From positions 1-51,197 of the forward strand of contig CADDZO010000002.1 in assembly GCA_902812395.1 (NCBI GenBank): DNA of 51,197 nt, read 5' to 3'. Each line of letters opens with the position of its first letter. Position 1 is the first letter of the stretch. This DNA comes from a bacterium. Its GTDB lineage: Bacteria; Chloroflexota; Dormibacteria; Dormibacterales; Dormibacteraceae. Under the pieces are notes generated by a model that was not told the origin of the DNA, searched no databases, and saw only the letters and a program-made list of their open reading frames with translations. The translations under genes and the position numbers were made by a program. Shown piece after piece: positions 39,193-47,287 of the stretch.

Positions 39193-40385
39193 GCTTCATC
39201 CTGGGGCTGCACGGGGCCGTGGCCCTGATCCTTTTCTGCAGTCTCCTGTTCGCCGAGGAGGCAGGTGTCCCCCTACCGTTCCCCGGCGAGGTGGTGCTGG
39301 TCGCCGGCGGCCTGCTGATCGCGACCGGCGGCCTTGAGCCCTGGGTGTTCGTACCGCTGGCCTACGCGTCGGCACTGGCCGGCGCCCTGGTCGGCTACAG
39401 CTGGGCCCGCTTTGTGGGCGAGCGCGGCCTGCGCGACCTTGCCGACCGCCTGCACCAGCGCCGTCGTCTGGAGCGGGCGGCCCAGCGGTTGCGGCAGGCT
39501 GGGCCGGGCAGCATCGCCATCTCTCGCCTGGTCCCAGGGCTGCGCGTGTACACGACCCTGGTGGTGGGCGCCGCCGGTATCAACCGGCGGACCTTCCTGC
39601 GTGGCGTAGTCCCCGCCACTCTGGGCTGGGTGGGGGTCTTCGTCGTCATCGGGATCGTGGCCGGAGTGCCGGCGGTCAGGTTCCTGAGCCGGGTCGAGGA
39701 CCTGGTGATCCAGGGCGGCGTCTTGATCGTGCTCGGCGTGGGCGGCTATTTCGGTATCCGCCGAGTGCCGGAGGCGGGGCGGGTGGCACTGCGGCGGCTG
39801 CCGCTGTGGCTGCGCGACGGGTTCGCTCTGCTGGTCGACCTGGGCCTGATCGCCAGCGTCGTGGCCGGGGTGCTGGCGGTGCTGCGCCCGCTCACGGCCG
39901 CAGCCGCGATCGCGGGCTGGCTCGACATCGTGATCGTGATTGCCGTGATTGCCATCTTCTACTCCGTGGCCACGCGGCGAGGGCGCCGTCCCACTGCCGG
40001 CGAGAATCTGTTCGGCGCCAGCTATCTCACCCAGTCGGAAGAGGGCACCGTCCGGCGCAGCTTGCGAACCGGGCTGTGGAGGGCGGTCGAGGAGTCGTCC
40101 CCCCCTTCCCCGGTGCTGGCCCATGAGGCCCAGCGCTTCCGGGTCCTCGGTAGCCCGGCCCGGCTGCGCCTGGTCCAGCTGCTCCTGGGCGGCGAGCGCA
40201 CCGCCGCCGAGCTCGCCGCCCAACTGGGCGAACCGATCAGCGAGGTGACCGGTCGGCTCCAAGAGCTGGAGCGAGCAGGCCTGGTGCGAGTCGATGCCGA
40301 CGGCGCTACCGCGCGCTACCTGATCGGGGACGAGCGCCTTCGGCGTGGCCTGCTGGAGATCCTCGGCGAGGAGGGGCTCCCCTAG
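39189..40385 (+). CDS. DedA/VTT membrane protein fused to a C-terminal ArsR-like winged helix
   Basis: 398 residues in one frame. Residues 1 to about 170 are a VTT/DedA domain: FAEEAGVPLPFPGEVVLVAG (re-entrant motif), then SIAISRLVPGLRVYTTLVVG and GVVPATLGWVGVFVVIG. About 175-265 adds three further hydrophobic segments. A polar linker follows, and from about 318 to the end there is a winged helix of the ArsR/HTH_20 type: QRFRVLGSPARLRLVQLLLG, RTAAELAAQLGEPISEVTGR, LQELERAGLVRVDADGATAR. This would place a DNA-binding domain on the cytoplasmic face of the membrane. It is divergent from the marR-exporter operon across 214 bp. Confidence 0.85.
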   Translation: MSFILGLHGAVALILFCSLLFAEEAGVPLPFPGEVVLVAGGLLIATGGLEPWVFVPLAYASALAGALVGYSWARFVGERGLRDLADRLHQRRRLERAAQRLRQAGPGSIAISRLVPGLRVYTTLVVGAAGINRRTFLRGVVPATLGWVGVFVVIGIVAGVPAVRFLSRVEDLVIQGGVLIVLGVGGYFGIRRVPEAGRVALRRLPLWLRDGFALLVDLGLIASVVAGVLAVLRPLTAAAAIAGWLDIVIVIAVIAIFYSVATRRGRRPTAGENLFGASYLTQSEEGTVRRSLRTGLWRAVEESSPPSPVLAHEAQRFRVLGSPARLRLVQLLLGGERTAAELAAQLGEPISEVTGRLQELERAGLVRVDADGATARYLIGDERLRRGLLEILGEEGLP

Positions 40386-40406
40386 GAGCCCGGCCCTGGC
40401 CACGGC

Positions 40407-41519
40407 CTAGGCGCGATGCGAGGCCGTCGCCACCACCCGGTCCATCACCTCCCAGGTGGCCTGGGCCGCCCGCTCCCAGCTGAAGCCTGCGGCCCGCTCC
40501 CGGCCCCGCCGGGAGAGCTCGCGGCGGAGATCCTGGTCGTGGCAAGCCCGCTCCAGGGCCTCGGTCCACCCCTCGACGTCGGCCGGGTCGACGGTCAGGC
40601 CAGCGTTGCCCACCACTTCCGGGAGCGATGAGGTGCTGGACACCACGACCGGGGTCCCGCAGGCCATCGCCTCCAAAGGGGTGAGTCCGAAGCCCTCGTA
40701 CCAGGCGGGGTGGGCGAGGCAGCCGGCCAGGTTGTAGAGCGACGGCAGCTGGGGGGGCGGCACGCTGCCCAGCAGCCGGACCCCGCGGGTCGTCTCCAGC
40801 CGGGCCCGGATCGCCTCACAGCGCCAGCCCCAGGTCCCCGCCACCACCAGCGGGGGCCGCTCCCGCATCCGCGACCAGCCGTCGAGAAGGGTGCCCAGGT
40901 TCTTGCGGGGCTCGATCGTGCCCACGAAGAGCACGAACCCGGGCGCGAGGCCGAGCCGGTGGCTGGCTTGCTCCAGCTCTTCGGCGCCCAAGGGGCGGTA
41001 GCGACCGGCAACTCCTTCCGCCACCACCTCAACCCGCTCGGGCGGGATCTCGAAGAGCTCGGCGAGATCGCCCGCGGTTGAGCGGGAGACCGCGATCAAG
41101 CGATCGGCACGGGCCAGCGAGCGCGGCACCACCCAGCGAACCGACAGCGGCTGGCCGGGCGGAAACCACTCTGGATGGCGGTAGATGGCGAGGTCGTGGA
41201 CGGTGATCACTGACGGCATCGGCAGCGGTGCCAGGGGCAACGTGCCGGCGGGGCCGAAATACACATCGGCACCCAGCCGGCGTAGCTGGAGCGGCCAGAG
41301 TAGATGACGGCCCACCAGCCGCAGCGAGGGTGCCCGGCGCTGCTCCAGCCGGTTGCAGGCCAGCTCGGGTTGGGACGGCCCATAGACGACCAGGCAGCTG
41401 GTTGGTCGCTCCCTGGCGAGGGCCCGCAGGATCTCCCCCGTGTACGTGCCGATCCCGGCCGCGGGCCAGGCCAGCCCCGACCCGTCCACCACCACGTGCA
41501 GGGCGGGTGGGGCCGTCAC
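40407..41519 (-). CDS. Glycosyltransferase family 4 (GT-B fold)
   Basis: 370 residues. N-terminal acceptor domain starting [20 protein letters not shown], linker with [16 protein letters not shown] and [15 protein letters not shown]. The C-terminal nucleotide-sugar domain has [40 protein letters not shown] (the E-x7-E motif) and [15 protein letters not shown]. This is the mannosyl/glucosyltransferase group. The GTG start overlaps the mreB stop (GTGA), so it belongs to the murA-mreB unit and may act in envelope glycan synthesis. Donor and acceptor unknown. Confidence 0.92.
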   Translation of the reverse strand: MTAPPALHVVVDGSGLAWPAAGIGTYTGEILRALARERPTSCLVVYGPSQPELACNRLEQRRAPSLRLVGRHLLWPLQLRRLGADVYFGPAGTLPLAPLPMPSVITVHDLAIYRHPEWFPPGQPLSVRWVVPRSLARADRLIAVSRSTAGDLAELFEIPPERVEVVAEGVAGRYRPLGAEELEQASHRLGLAPGFVLFVGTIEPRKNLGTLLDGWSRMRERPPLVVAGTWGWRCEAIRARLETTRGVRLLGSVPPPQLPSLYNLAGCLAHPAWYEGFGLTPLEAMACGTPVVVSSTSSLPEVVGNAGLTVDPADVEGWTEALERACHDQDLRRELSRRGRERAAGFSWERAAQATWEVMDRVVATASHRA

Positions 41520-42517
41520 GTCAGGTAGAGCTGACGGCGCTGGACCACCTCGAACTCGCCCAGCGCTCGCTGCGTTCCCAGGGCGGCGCAGGTCCGCGGC
41601 TGATGGGCGATCCGGACCGGCAGGTCGAGCTCGGCGGCCAGGTAGCGGTCGATCCCCCGCAACGCGGCTCCGCCGCCGGTCAGCAGCAGCCCCTGGCGGC
41701 GAACCTCGGCCCGGTGCCCCGGGGGCGTTTGCTCGAGGGCCTGGCGAGCGCCGGCGGCCACGTCCGCCAGCCGGTCCCGCATGGCCTCCAGCAGCTCATC
41801 CGAGCTCACCACCTGGATCCGGGGTCGTCGGCTGCCCGCGTCCAGTCCCGCCACCTCACAGCGCAGTTCCAGGCCGGCGACGGCGGCGCCGGCCTCCAGC
41901 TTGGCCTCTTCTGCCACCCGGTGGCCGACCAGCAGCCCGCACGCGCTGCGGAGGTGCTCGGCGATGGCCAGGTCGAGGTGGTCGCCCCCGACCGGTACAA
42001 CCATCGCCGCCACCAGGCCCGACTGGGCGATCACAGCCGTTTCCACCTTGCCGCCGCCCAGATCGCAGACAGCCCGGGGCCGGGGGTCGGAGATGGGCAG
42101 GCCGGCCCCCAAGGCCGCCGCCAGCGGAGCCTCGATCAGCCAGGCCTGGCGGGCGCCGGCGGCAATGGCGGCTGCGGCCAGGGCTCGGCGCTCGATCCCG
42201 CTGGCGCTGGAGGGAACGCAGATCATGACCTCGGGCCGGAAGAAGCGGTGGCGGCCCTGGGCTCGGCCGATCAGGAGCCCCAGCAGCTCCTCGCAGACCT
42301 CTGGCTCCCGGATCCGGCCCTCTCGAATCGGTTGGACCACCCGAATCCCCTCCGGGGCCCGCTCCAGCAGTTCGTAGGCCTGTCGCCCGGCCGCCCGGAT
42401 GTGGCCGCGGCGGTCCAGTGCCGCCACGGCCGGCTCGTCCACCACCAGCCCTTCGCCGCGGATGCAGATCTGCACCGTGGAGGAACCCAAGTCGATCCCG
42501 ATCTTCTTTGCGAACAC
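41516..42517 (-). CDS. mreB: Rod shape-determining protein MreB-like actin
   Basis: 333 residues. Actin/Hsp70-fold cytoskeletal ATPase guiding lateral wall synthesis. Phosphate-1 loop IGIDLGSSTVQICIRG (about 5-20), EPAVAALDRR, phosphate-2 VCDLGGGKVETAVIA with Lys where most MreBs have Thr, and the adenosine loop LLLTGGGAALRGIDRYLAAE. Conserved IREGRIREPE corresponds to the MreB 'PxxxGxIxD' region. GTG start, 38 bp after murA. The murA-mreB pairing is frequent and also follows atp genes in several lineages. Divergent within the family, so an MreB-paralogue role (Mbl-like) is possible. Confidence 0.85.
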   Translation of the reverse strand: MFAKKIGIDLGSSTVQICIRGEGLVVDEPAVAALDRRGHIRAAGRQAYELLERAPEGIRVVQPIREGRIREPEVCEELLGLLIGRAQGRHRFFRPEVMICVPSSASGIERRALAAAAIAAGARQAWLIEAPLAAALGAGLPISDPRPRAVCDLGGGKVETAVIAQSGLVAAMVVPVGGDHLDLAIAEHLRSACGLLVGHRVAEEAKLEAGAAVAGLELRCEVAGLDAGSRRPRIQVVSSDELLEAMRDRLADVAAGARQALEQTPPGHRAEVRRQGLLLTGGGAALRGIDRYLAAELDLPVRIAHQPRTCAALGTQRALGEFEVVQRRQLYLT

Positions 42518-42555
42518 AGCGCAGAACGTGTTATAGACGACCGCACGGACGCCGG

Positions 42556-43869
42556 CTACTCGAAGCCCGCTGACGCCGCGAGCTGGGCAGCCGGGGCGGG
42601 GATTCGCCGCACGTCGGCCCCCAATGCTCGCAGCTTGCCCGGCATGTCCTCATAGCCGCGGTCGATGTGCCAGGCGCCGCTCAGCTCGGTGGTACCTCGG
42701 GCACAGAGCGCCCCGATCACGAGCGCCGCCCCCGAGCGGATGTCGGGCGCGGCCACGTCGGTGCCGTGCAGCCGCGCCGGCCCGCGAACGAAGGCATCCT
42801 TGCCCAGTACCGTGATCCTGGCCCCCATTCGGGTCAGCTCGGTGACGTGCTGGAAGCGGTTGTCGTACAGGTACTCCGAGATCACGGTGTCACCCACGGC
42901 CTGGGTCATCATCGCCAGGTACTGGGCCTGGAGGTCGGTCGGGAAGCCGGGATGCACCCAGGTCACCATGTCCACCGAGCGGAGCGGTCGGGCCGGATCC
43001 CGGCGGATCTGGATCCAGTCCGGCCCGGTCGCCACCTCCACCCCGGCCTCCTGGAGCTTGAGTAGCAGAGAGGGCAGATCGGCAGGCGGCGAATGCTCGA
43101 TCCGGACGTCGCCACCGGTGGCCGCGGCAGCGATGGCATAGGTGCCTGCTTCCAGGTAGTCGGGGACCACCTGGTGCTCCACTCCGTGCAGGCGCTCCAC
43201 CCCGTCCACCACGATCTCGTCGGTGCCAGCTCCCTGGATCCTGGCCCCAGCTGCGATCAAGAAACGGCAGAGGTCTTGGACATGCGGCTCTCGAGCAGCG
43301 TTGTAGATCTCGGTCCGCCCGCGGGCCGTGACGGCTGCCATGATGATGTTCTCGGTCCCGGTGACCGTGGGCAGGTCGAGAACCACCCGGGCGCCGTGCA
43401 GTCGCTCGGGGGCTCGGGCTATGAACTCGGTCGGGCGTTCGGTGACCTCGGCCCCCATGGCGCGCAGCCCGCGCAGATGCTGTTCCACTCTTCGGGCCCC
43501 GATGGCATCGCCGCCGGGCTTGTGCAGGCGGGCGCTGCCGGTCCGGGCGACCAGCGCGCCCAGCAGCACGATCGAGGCTCGCATGCGGCGGGCCAGTTCG
43601 TCGGAGACCTCGCTCTGCGCCTGCGTCGCCTCCACCACCAGTGCCTCCCCGCGGTGCTCCAGCCGGACCCCGAGGCGGTGCAGGATCTCCTCCATAAGCC
43701 GGGTATCGGCCACCCGGGCCAGGTTTCGGAGCACGACCGGCTCCCGTATCAGCAGGCTGGCGGCCATGATCGGGAGGCTGGCGTTCTTCGAGCCTCCGAT
43801 CCGGACCTGCCCTCGCAGCACCCTGCCTCCCCTGATGACGATCAGGTCTCCTGCTGATGCGGAAGGCAT
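42556..43869 (-). CDS. murA: UDP-N-acetylglucosamine 1-carboxyvinyltransferase, fosfomycin-insensitive type
   Basis: 437 residues. First committed step of peptidoglycan synthesis: adds enolpyruvate from PEP to UDP-GlcNAc. Conserved IGGSKNASLPIMAASLL (Lys28 and Asn29 correspond to K22/N23), DLPTVTGTENIIMAAV, HPGFPTDLQAQ and HIDRGYEDMPGKL. The active-site loop, normally PGGCAIGARP, reads PGGDAIGARR: the cysteine that fosfomycin alkylates is Asp121. The same substitution occurs in Mycobacterium tuberculosis and Chlamydia MurA and gives intrinsic resistance while keeping activity. ATG start with TAAGCT six bases upstream (leaderless). First gene of the murA-mreB-glycosyltransferase unit. Confidence 0.97.
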   Translation of the reverse strand: MPSASAGDLIVIRGGRVLRGQVRIGGSKNASLPIMAASLLIREPVVLRNLARVADTRLMEEILHRLGVRLEHRGEALVVEATQAQSEVSDELARRMRASIVLLGALVARTGSARLHKPGGDAIGARRVEQHLRGLRAMGAEVTERPTEFIARAPERLHGARVVLDLPTVTGTENIIMAAVTARGRTEIYNAAREPHVQDLCRFLIAAGARIQGAGTDEIVVDGVERLHGVEHQVVPDYLEAGTYAIAAAATGGDVRIEHSPPADLPSLLLKLQEAGVEVATGPDWIQIRRDPARPLRSVDMVTWVHPGFPTDLQAQYLAMMTQAVGDTVISEYLYDNRFQHVTELTRMGARITVLGKDAFVRGPARLHGTDVAAPDIRSGAALVIGALCARGTTELSGAWHIDRGYEDMPGKLRALGADVRRIPAPAAQLAASAGFE

Positions 43870-43875
43870 GGCGCA

Positions 43876-43881
43876 AGCTTA
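43876..43881 (-). promoter_or_regulatory. -10 element for a leaderless murA message
   Basis: On the minus strand TAAGCT ends six bases before the ATG at 43869. Confidence 0.5.
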
Positions 43882-44398
43882 GGGCCTGCGGAACGGGGGC
43901 CGGGGTCGACGATTGCAACGTGGGGCGATCTCAGATGGCGGGGGATCGTCGTTGGATCGGAGGTCCTGTCCCCGGAAAGGGGAGGAATTTCGGCGGCATC
44001 GGTCGGCGCGCAGGGCGGAACAGCAAGGGCGCCAGCGAGGTGCCTCCCGCCGGTCGTCATCCCAGTCGCCGCAAGCGACACCATTGCCGGTTGGTGGGGA
44101 CAGGGCATCTCCCGGGCCGATAGCCGTGGCTCGCTGACAGTGTCGATCCGGCCCGCTCGTGCGATGCCGCTTCGTGCATCGTGGCCACCTGCCGGGCACG
44201 ACGGGGTCTCTCGTGCCAGCGTTTACCGCCTCCGACCTGACGGGGTGAGCATGTGGCGCGTTCATACCGAGGCATCTCTCGAGGGAAGAGACACGCGCTC
44301 GGTGCCGACCGGGGATCTTCGCGCTCCGGGGCAGGACGTCACTGCTCTGGTGCGGGCCACGTAGATCTGGGGAACGGCCGGCTCCCGGCGTCGGCCGG
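43882..44398. other. Non-coding spacer between murA and cydB
   Basis: 517 bp. Short frames exist on both strands (for example 44140-44364 plus) without family-like content or a good start. Near 44374-44402 GGCCGGCT is repeated and GCCGGC/GCCGGC can pair around 11 bases, a possible weak terminator for cydB on the minus strand. Confidence 0.4.
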
Positions 44399-45421
44399 CT
44401 ACCGGCCGGGTGGGCCCTGCTCGACAGCCGGGTTCCGGCCCTTGAAAACCCGCAACAGGATCCAGAGGGAAGGGGCCAGCACCATCCCACCGGCCAGGAG
44501 GGTAATCAGGAGCGCGGTCAGGGTCGAGGCCGGGGCGGCGCTCTCCGAGATCGTCAGGTCGGGTGGGACCACATACGGCCATTGCGCCAACGCCCACGCC
44601 CACAGGACGAACACCACCTGGGCCACGACCGCGATTCGGGCCCAGCGAGGACGATGGCGCAGGACAGCCCAGAGCGCCAGGGGCCCGTTGATCAGTGCCA
44701 GGACGAGCAGGGGCAGGCCACGGCCGATCAGCCCGTGCCAGAGCCCCGGCGCCTGCTCGGCGGCCAGGAGCAGGCCGACCAGGGCGAGCACGCCCGAAAC
44801 CACCGCCGCCCAGGCAGCCCGCTGCCGGAAGTCGGCCTGCAGATCGGGCTCGGTCTCGGTCTCAACCAGCAGATAGGTAGCCGCCAGGTAGGCACAGAGT
44901 CCGATCCCGAGCAGCGCCAGGTCGGCCGCCAGGGCAGTGGTCCAGCCGGCAGCAAACCCGGTCTCCAGCCGTCCTCCCGGAGCCCGGATCGCACCCGAGG
45001 CCACCGCCGCCGCCGCAGATGCCAGGGCCGCGGGCGCGACCAGGCTGGCGATGCCGAAGACGACTCCCCAGGGGGAGATAGGGCCGACCGCCTGCCGCCC
45101 GTGGGCTCGGAAGGCAAACGCCGCCCCGCGGAGCACGATGCCGATCAGGGCCAGGGTGAAGGGCCCGTACAGTGCCATCGCCAGCACGCCGAAGGCTCGT
45201 GGGAAGGCGGTGAAGAACCCGGTCACCATCAGGATGAGCCAGACGTGATTGGCCTCCCAGACCGGACCCATGGCCCGAGCGATCGCGTCTCGCTGACGGG
45301 CAGCCCGTGGGCCAGAGGCGAAGAAATCCCACACCCCTCCCCCGAAATCGGCCCCGGCCAGGACGGCGTAGGCCGTCAGGCTGAACCAGAGGACACCGGC
45401 GACAACCGTCGGAAGGCTCAC
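44399..45421 (-). CDS. cydB: Cytochrome bd ubiquinol oxidase subunit II
   Basis: 340 residues, eight to nine membrane helices. Typical segments: the N-terminal TAYAVLAGADFGGGVWDF, GPVWEANHVWLILM, then TGFFTAFPRAF, GIVLRGAAFAFR and, near the C-terminus, WPYVVPPDLT. It supports the haem-bearing subunit I in oxygen reduction at low oxygen. The start overlaps the cydA stop by four bases. No cydCD assembly ABC genes are in the window. Confidence 0.94.
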   Translation of the reverse strand: MSLPTVVAGVLWFSLTAYAVLAGADFGGGVWDFFASGPRAARQRDAIARAMGPVWEANHVWLILMVTGFFTAFPRAFGVLAMALYGPFTLALIGIVLRGAAFAFRAHGRQAVGPISPWGVVFGIASLVAPAALASAAAAVASGAIRAPGGRLETGFAAGWTTALAADLALLGIGLCAYLAATYLLVETETEPDLQADFRQRAAWAAVVSGVLALVGLLLAAEQAPGLWHGLIGRGLPLLVLALINGPLALWAVLRHRPRWARIAVVAQVVFVLWAWALAQWPYVVPPDLTISESAAPASTLTALLITLLAGGMVLAPSLWILLRVFKGRNPAVEQGPPGR

Positions 45422-46725
45422 GTGGCGGCCCGACGACGCTCGCGCCGGGCGAGCAGCAGGAGTACCTCGGCACAGGTGACGGCCAGCGCCACATACACGG
45501 TGAGGAATGCAGCAAAGGTCAGACCCAGATCAGGGGCGGTGGTGGCGGCGTCAGCGGTGCGGAGGATCCCGTAGATGATCCAGGGTTGACGACCGAACTC
45601 GGTCACAAACCAGCCCGACTCCATCGTGACGACGCTTGCCGGTCCGGCCAGGACCAGGGCCCAGAGCAACCAACGATCCTCGGGGAAGTGGCGGCGCCTC
45701 CAGGCCAGGCCCCAGTAGATCAGGGCCAGCACGCCCAGGGCCAGGCCCAGGCCGACCATGGCGTCGAAGGAGAAGTGGACGACGATCGGGTTCGGTCGGT
45801 CCTGGGCCGGAAAGGCGTCCAGGCCGAGCACCGTCGAGTGGGGATTGAAGTTTGCCAGCAGGCTCAGGCCATAGGGGATCTCAAGTGCGAACACGGTGCG
45901 GCTCTGGGATGGGATCGGGATGCCGCCCAGGTGCAGAGGCGCTCCCTGCGTCGTGTGGAACAAGCCTTCCTGGGCCGCGAACTTCGCCGGCTGGGCGTGG
46001 TAGACGAAGCGGGCGCTGGCGTCGCCGGTGATTCCGGCCAGCACGATCGCGACCAGCGCCATGACCATGGCGAGGGGGAGGGCACGCCGGTGCAGGGCAT
46101 CGCCGTGGCCGCGGAGCATGCCGGCGGCGTAGACAGAGGCCACCAGGAAACCCGTCACCACGTAGGCCGACACCAACATGTGAGTGTCCTCGGTCGGTGT
46201 GGAGGGGTTGAGCGCGGCCTGGATCGGGTTCACGCTCGAGACCACGCCGTGCTTGAGCGTGAAACCGGTGGGCGTGTTCATCCAGGCATTGGCCATGACC
46301 ACGAAGAGAGCCGAGGCCGCTCCGCTGATCACGATCGGAAGGGAGCACAGCCAGTGCCGAAGTGGGCTGAGCCGGTCCCAACCGTAGAGATAAAGGCCGA
46401 CGAAGATCGCCTCCACAAAGAACGCGAACACCTCGGCCGAGAAGGGGAGCCCGATGATGCTGCCCGAGAAGGCCATGAAGCGGGGCCAGAGAAGACCGAG
46501 GGCGAACGAGAGCACCGTCCCGGAGACGGCTCCGACGGCGAAGAGCACCCCGAAGCCCCGTGACCAGCGCCGGGCCAGCGCCAGCCAGCTCGGATCACCA
46601 CGCCGAATCCCGATCGCCTCGGCCGCGGACATGAGCAGGGGAAATCCAACTCCCAGCACAGCGAAGACGATGTGGAAGCCGAGGGAGCTGCCCATGCTGG
46701 CTCGGGCTAGGGTGACGCGATCCAT
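45418..46725 (-). CDS. cydA: Cytochrome bd ubiquinol oxidase subunit I, short Q-loop type
   Basis: 435 residues from ATG 46725, which has GAGGCAAA upstream; 146 in-frame codons before it are not family-like. Haem b595 His in SSLGFHIVFAVLGVG; FSAEVFAFFVEAIFVGLYL; NPTGFTLKHG-like NTPTGFTLKHGV; the quinol-site region GDASARFVYHAQPAKFAAQE; and the C-terminal GWFVTEFGRQPWIIYG. Length and the compact loop after the quinol region place it with short-Q-loop (CIO-like) oxidases. It terminates electron transfer from quinol to oxygen without proton pumping, with high oxygen affinity in most relatives. Confidence 0.94.
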   Translation of the reverse strand: MDRVTLARASMGSSLGFHIVFAVLGVGFPLLMSAAEAIGIRRGDPSWLALARRWSRGFGVLFAVGAVSGTVLSFALGLLWPRFMAFSGSIIGLPFSAEVFAFFVEAIFVGLYLYGWDRLSPLRHWLCSLPIVISGAASALFVVMANAWMNTPTGFTLKHGVVSSVNPIQAALNPSTPTEDTHMLVSAYVVTGFLVASVYAAGMLRGHGDALHRRALPLAMVMALVAIVLAGITGDASARFVYHAQPAKFAAQEGLFHTTQGAPLHLGGIPIPSQSRTVFALEIPYGLSLLANFNPHSTVLGLDAFPAQDRPNPIVVHFSFDAMVGLGLALGVLALIYWGLAWRRRHFPEDRWLLWALVLAGPASVVTMESGWFVTEFGRQPWIIYGILRTADAATTAPDLGLTFAAFLTVYVALAVTCAEVLLLLARRERRRAAT

Positions 46726-47287
46726 TTTGCCTCGGGGCGAATCGGTGGTGGAAGCCGACCACCCAAGTATGGTGATCGCGCCCGGTGATCGTCTTGAGGG
46801 ATCTTCCCCAGCGCGCGTCGGAGATTCCCAGAGGGACCGGGGCCTGCGGCTGCTGCCCGGCAGTCGAGCCTCCTGAAGGCCCAATCGGCCCCACCGCTCT
46901 GGAGTTGGGGCGAGCCTTGCCGAGCCCACCATGGGGAAGCGAGTCTCGCGGCCCCCGGCCCAACCAGGCCCTCGCCGCTTGCAGGAGCCCTGGGGAGGTC
47001 CGGCCAGGCGGAGCGCCCGCGCAGTGACAGCGCCAGCAGCCGGACCACCTCGGCGGTTGGGCAGTGATTCGCGGTCAGAGTCGAGTTGGCGAAGAGCTGG
47101 CGGATTGGGGCGCCAGGACCCGGCCGGCGCCGGCCCAGGCGCCGGCCTTCCTGGGACCGGCAAGGCCGATCTGGCACGGGCAGCAGCAGACGTGGACCAT
47201 CACCTGTGTTGCGCAGCTCCGGCGACCTGACGCGGTCAACCACCGCCCGACGCATCAAAATCAGCGCCTGAACCCGCCTGGGCTCCG
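46726..47287. other. Non-coding spacer between cydA and the L,D-transpeptidase
   Basis: 562 bp upstream of cydA. No frame has family-like content. It must hold the cydAB promoter, but I cannot point to a convincing box. It contains the inverted repeat at 47122-47147. Confidence 0.45.
47122..47147. repeat. Perfect 10-bp inverted repeat
   Basis: GGCCGGCGCC (47122-47131), loop GGCCCA, GGCGCCGGCC (47138-47147). Lies about 140 bp beyond the L,D-transpeptidase stop. It may act as a terminator or a protein site; GC content makes a hairpin very stable. Confidence 0.5.

Noticed and set aside
44140-44364. 74-codon plus-strand frame in the murA-cydB spacer
   Set aside because: No ribosome-binding site, promoter or recognisable pattern; composition as expected by chance.
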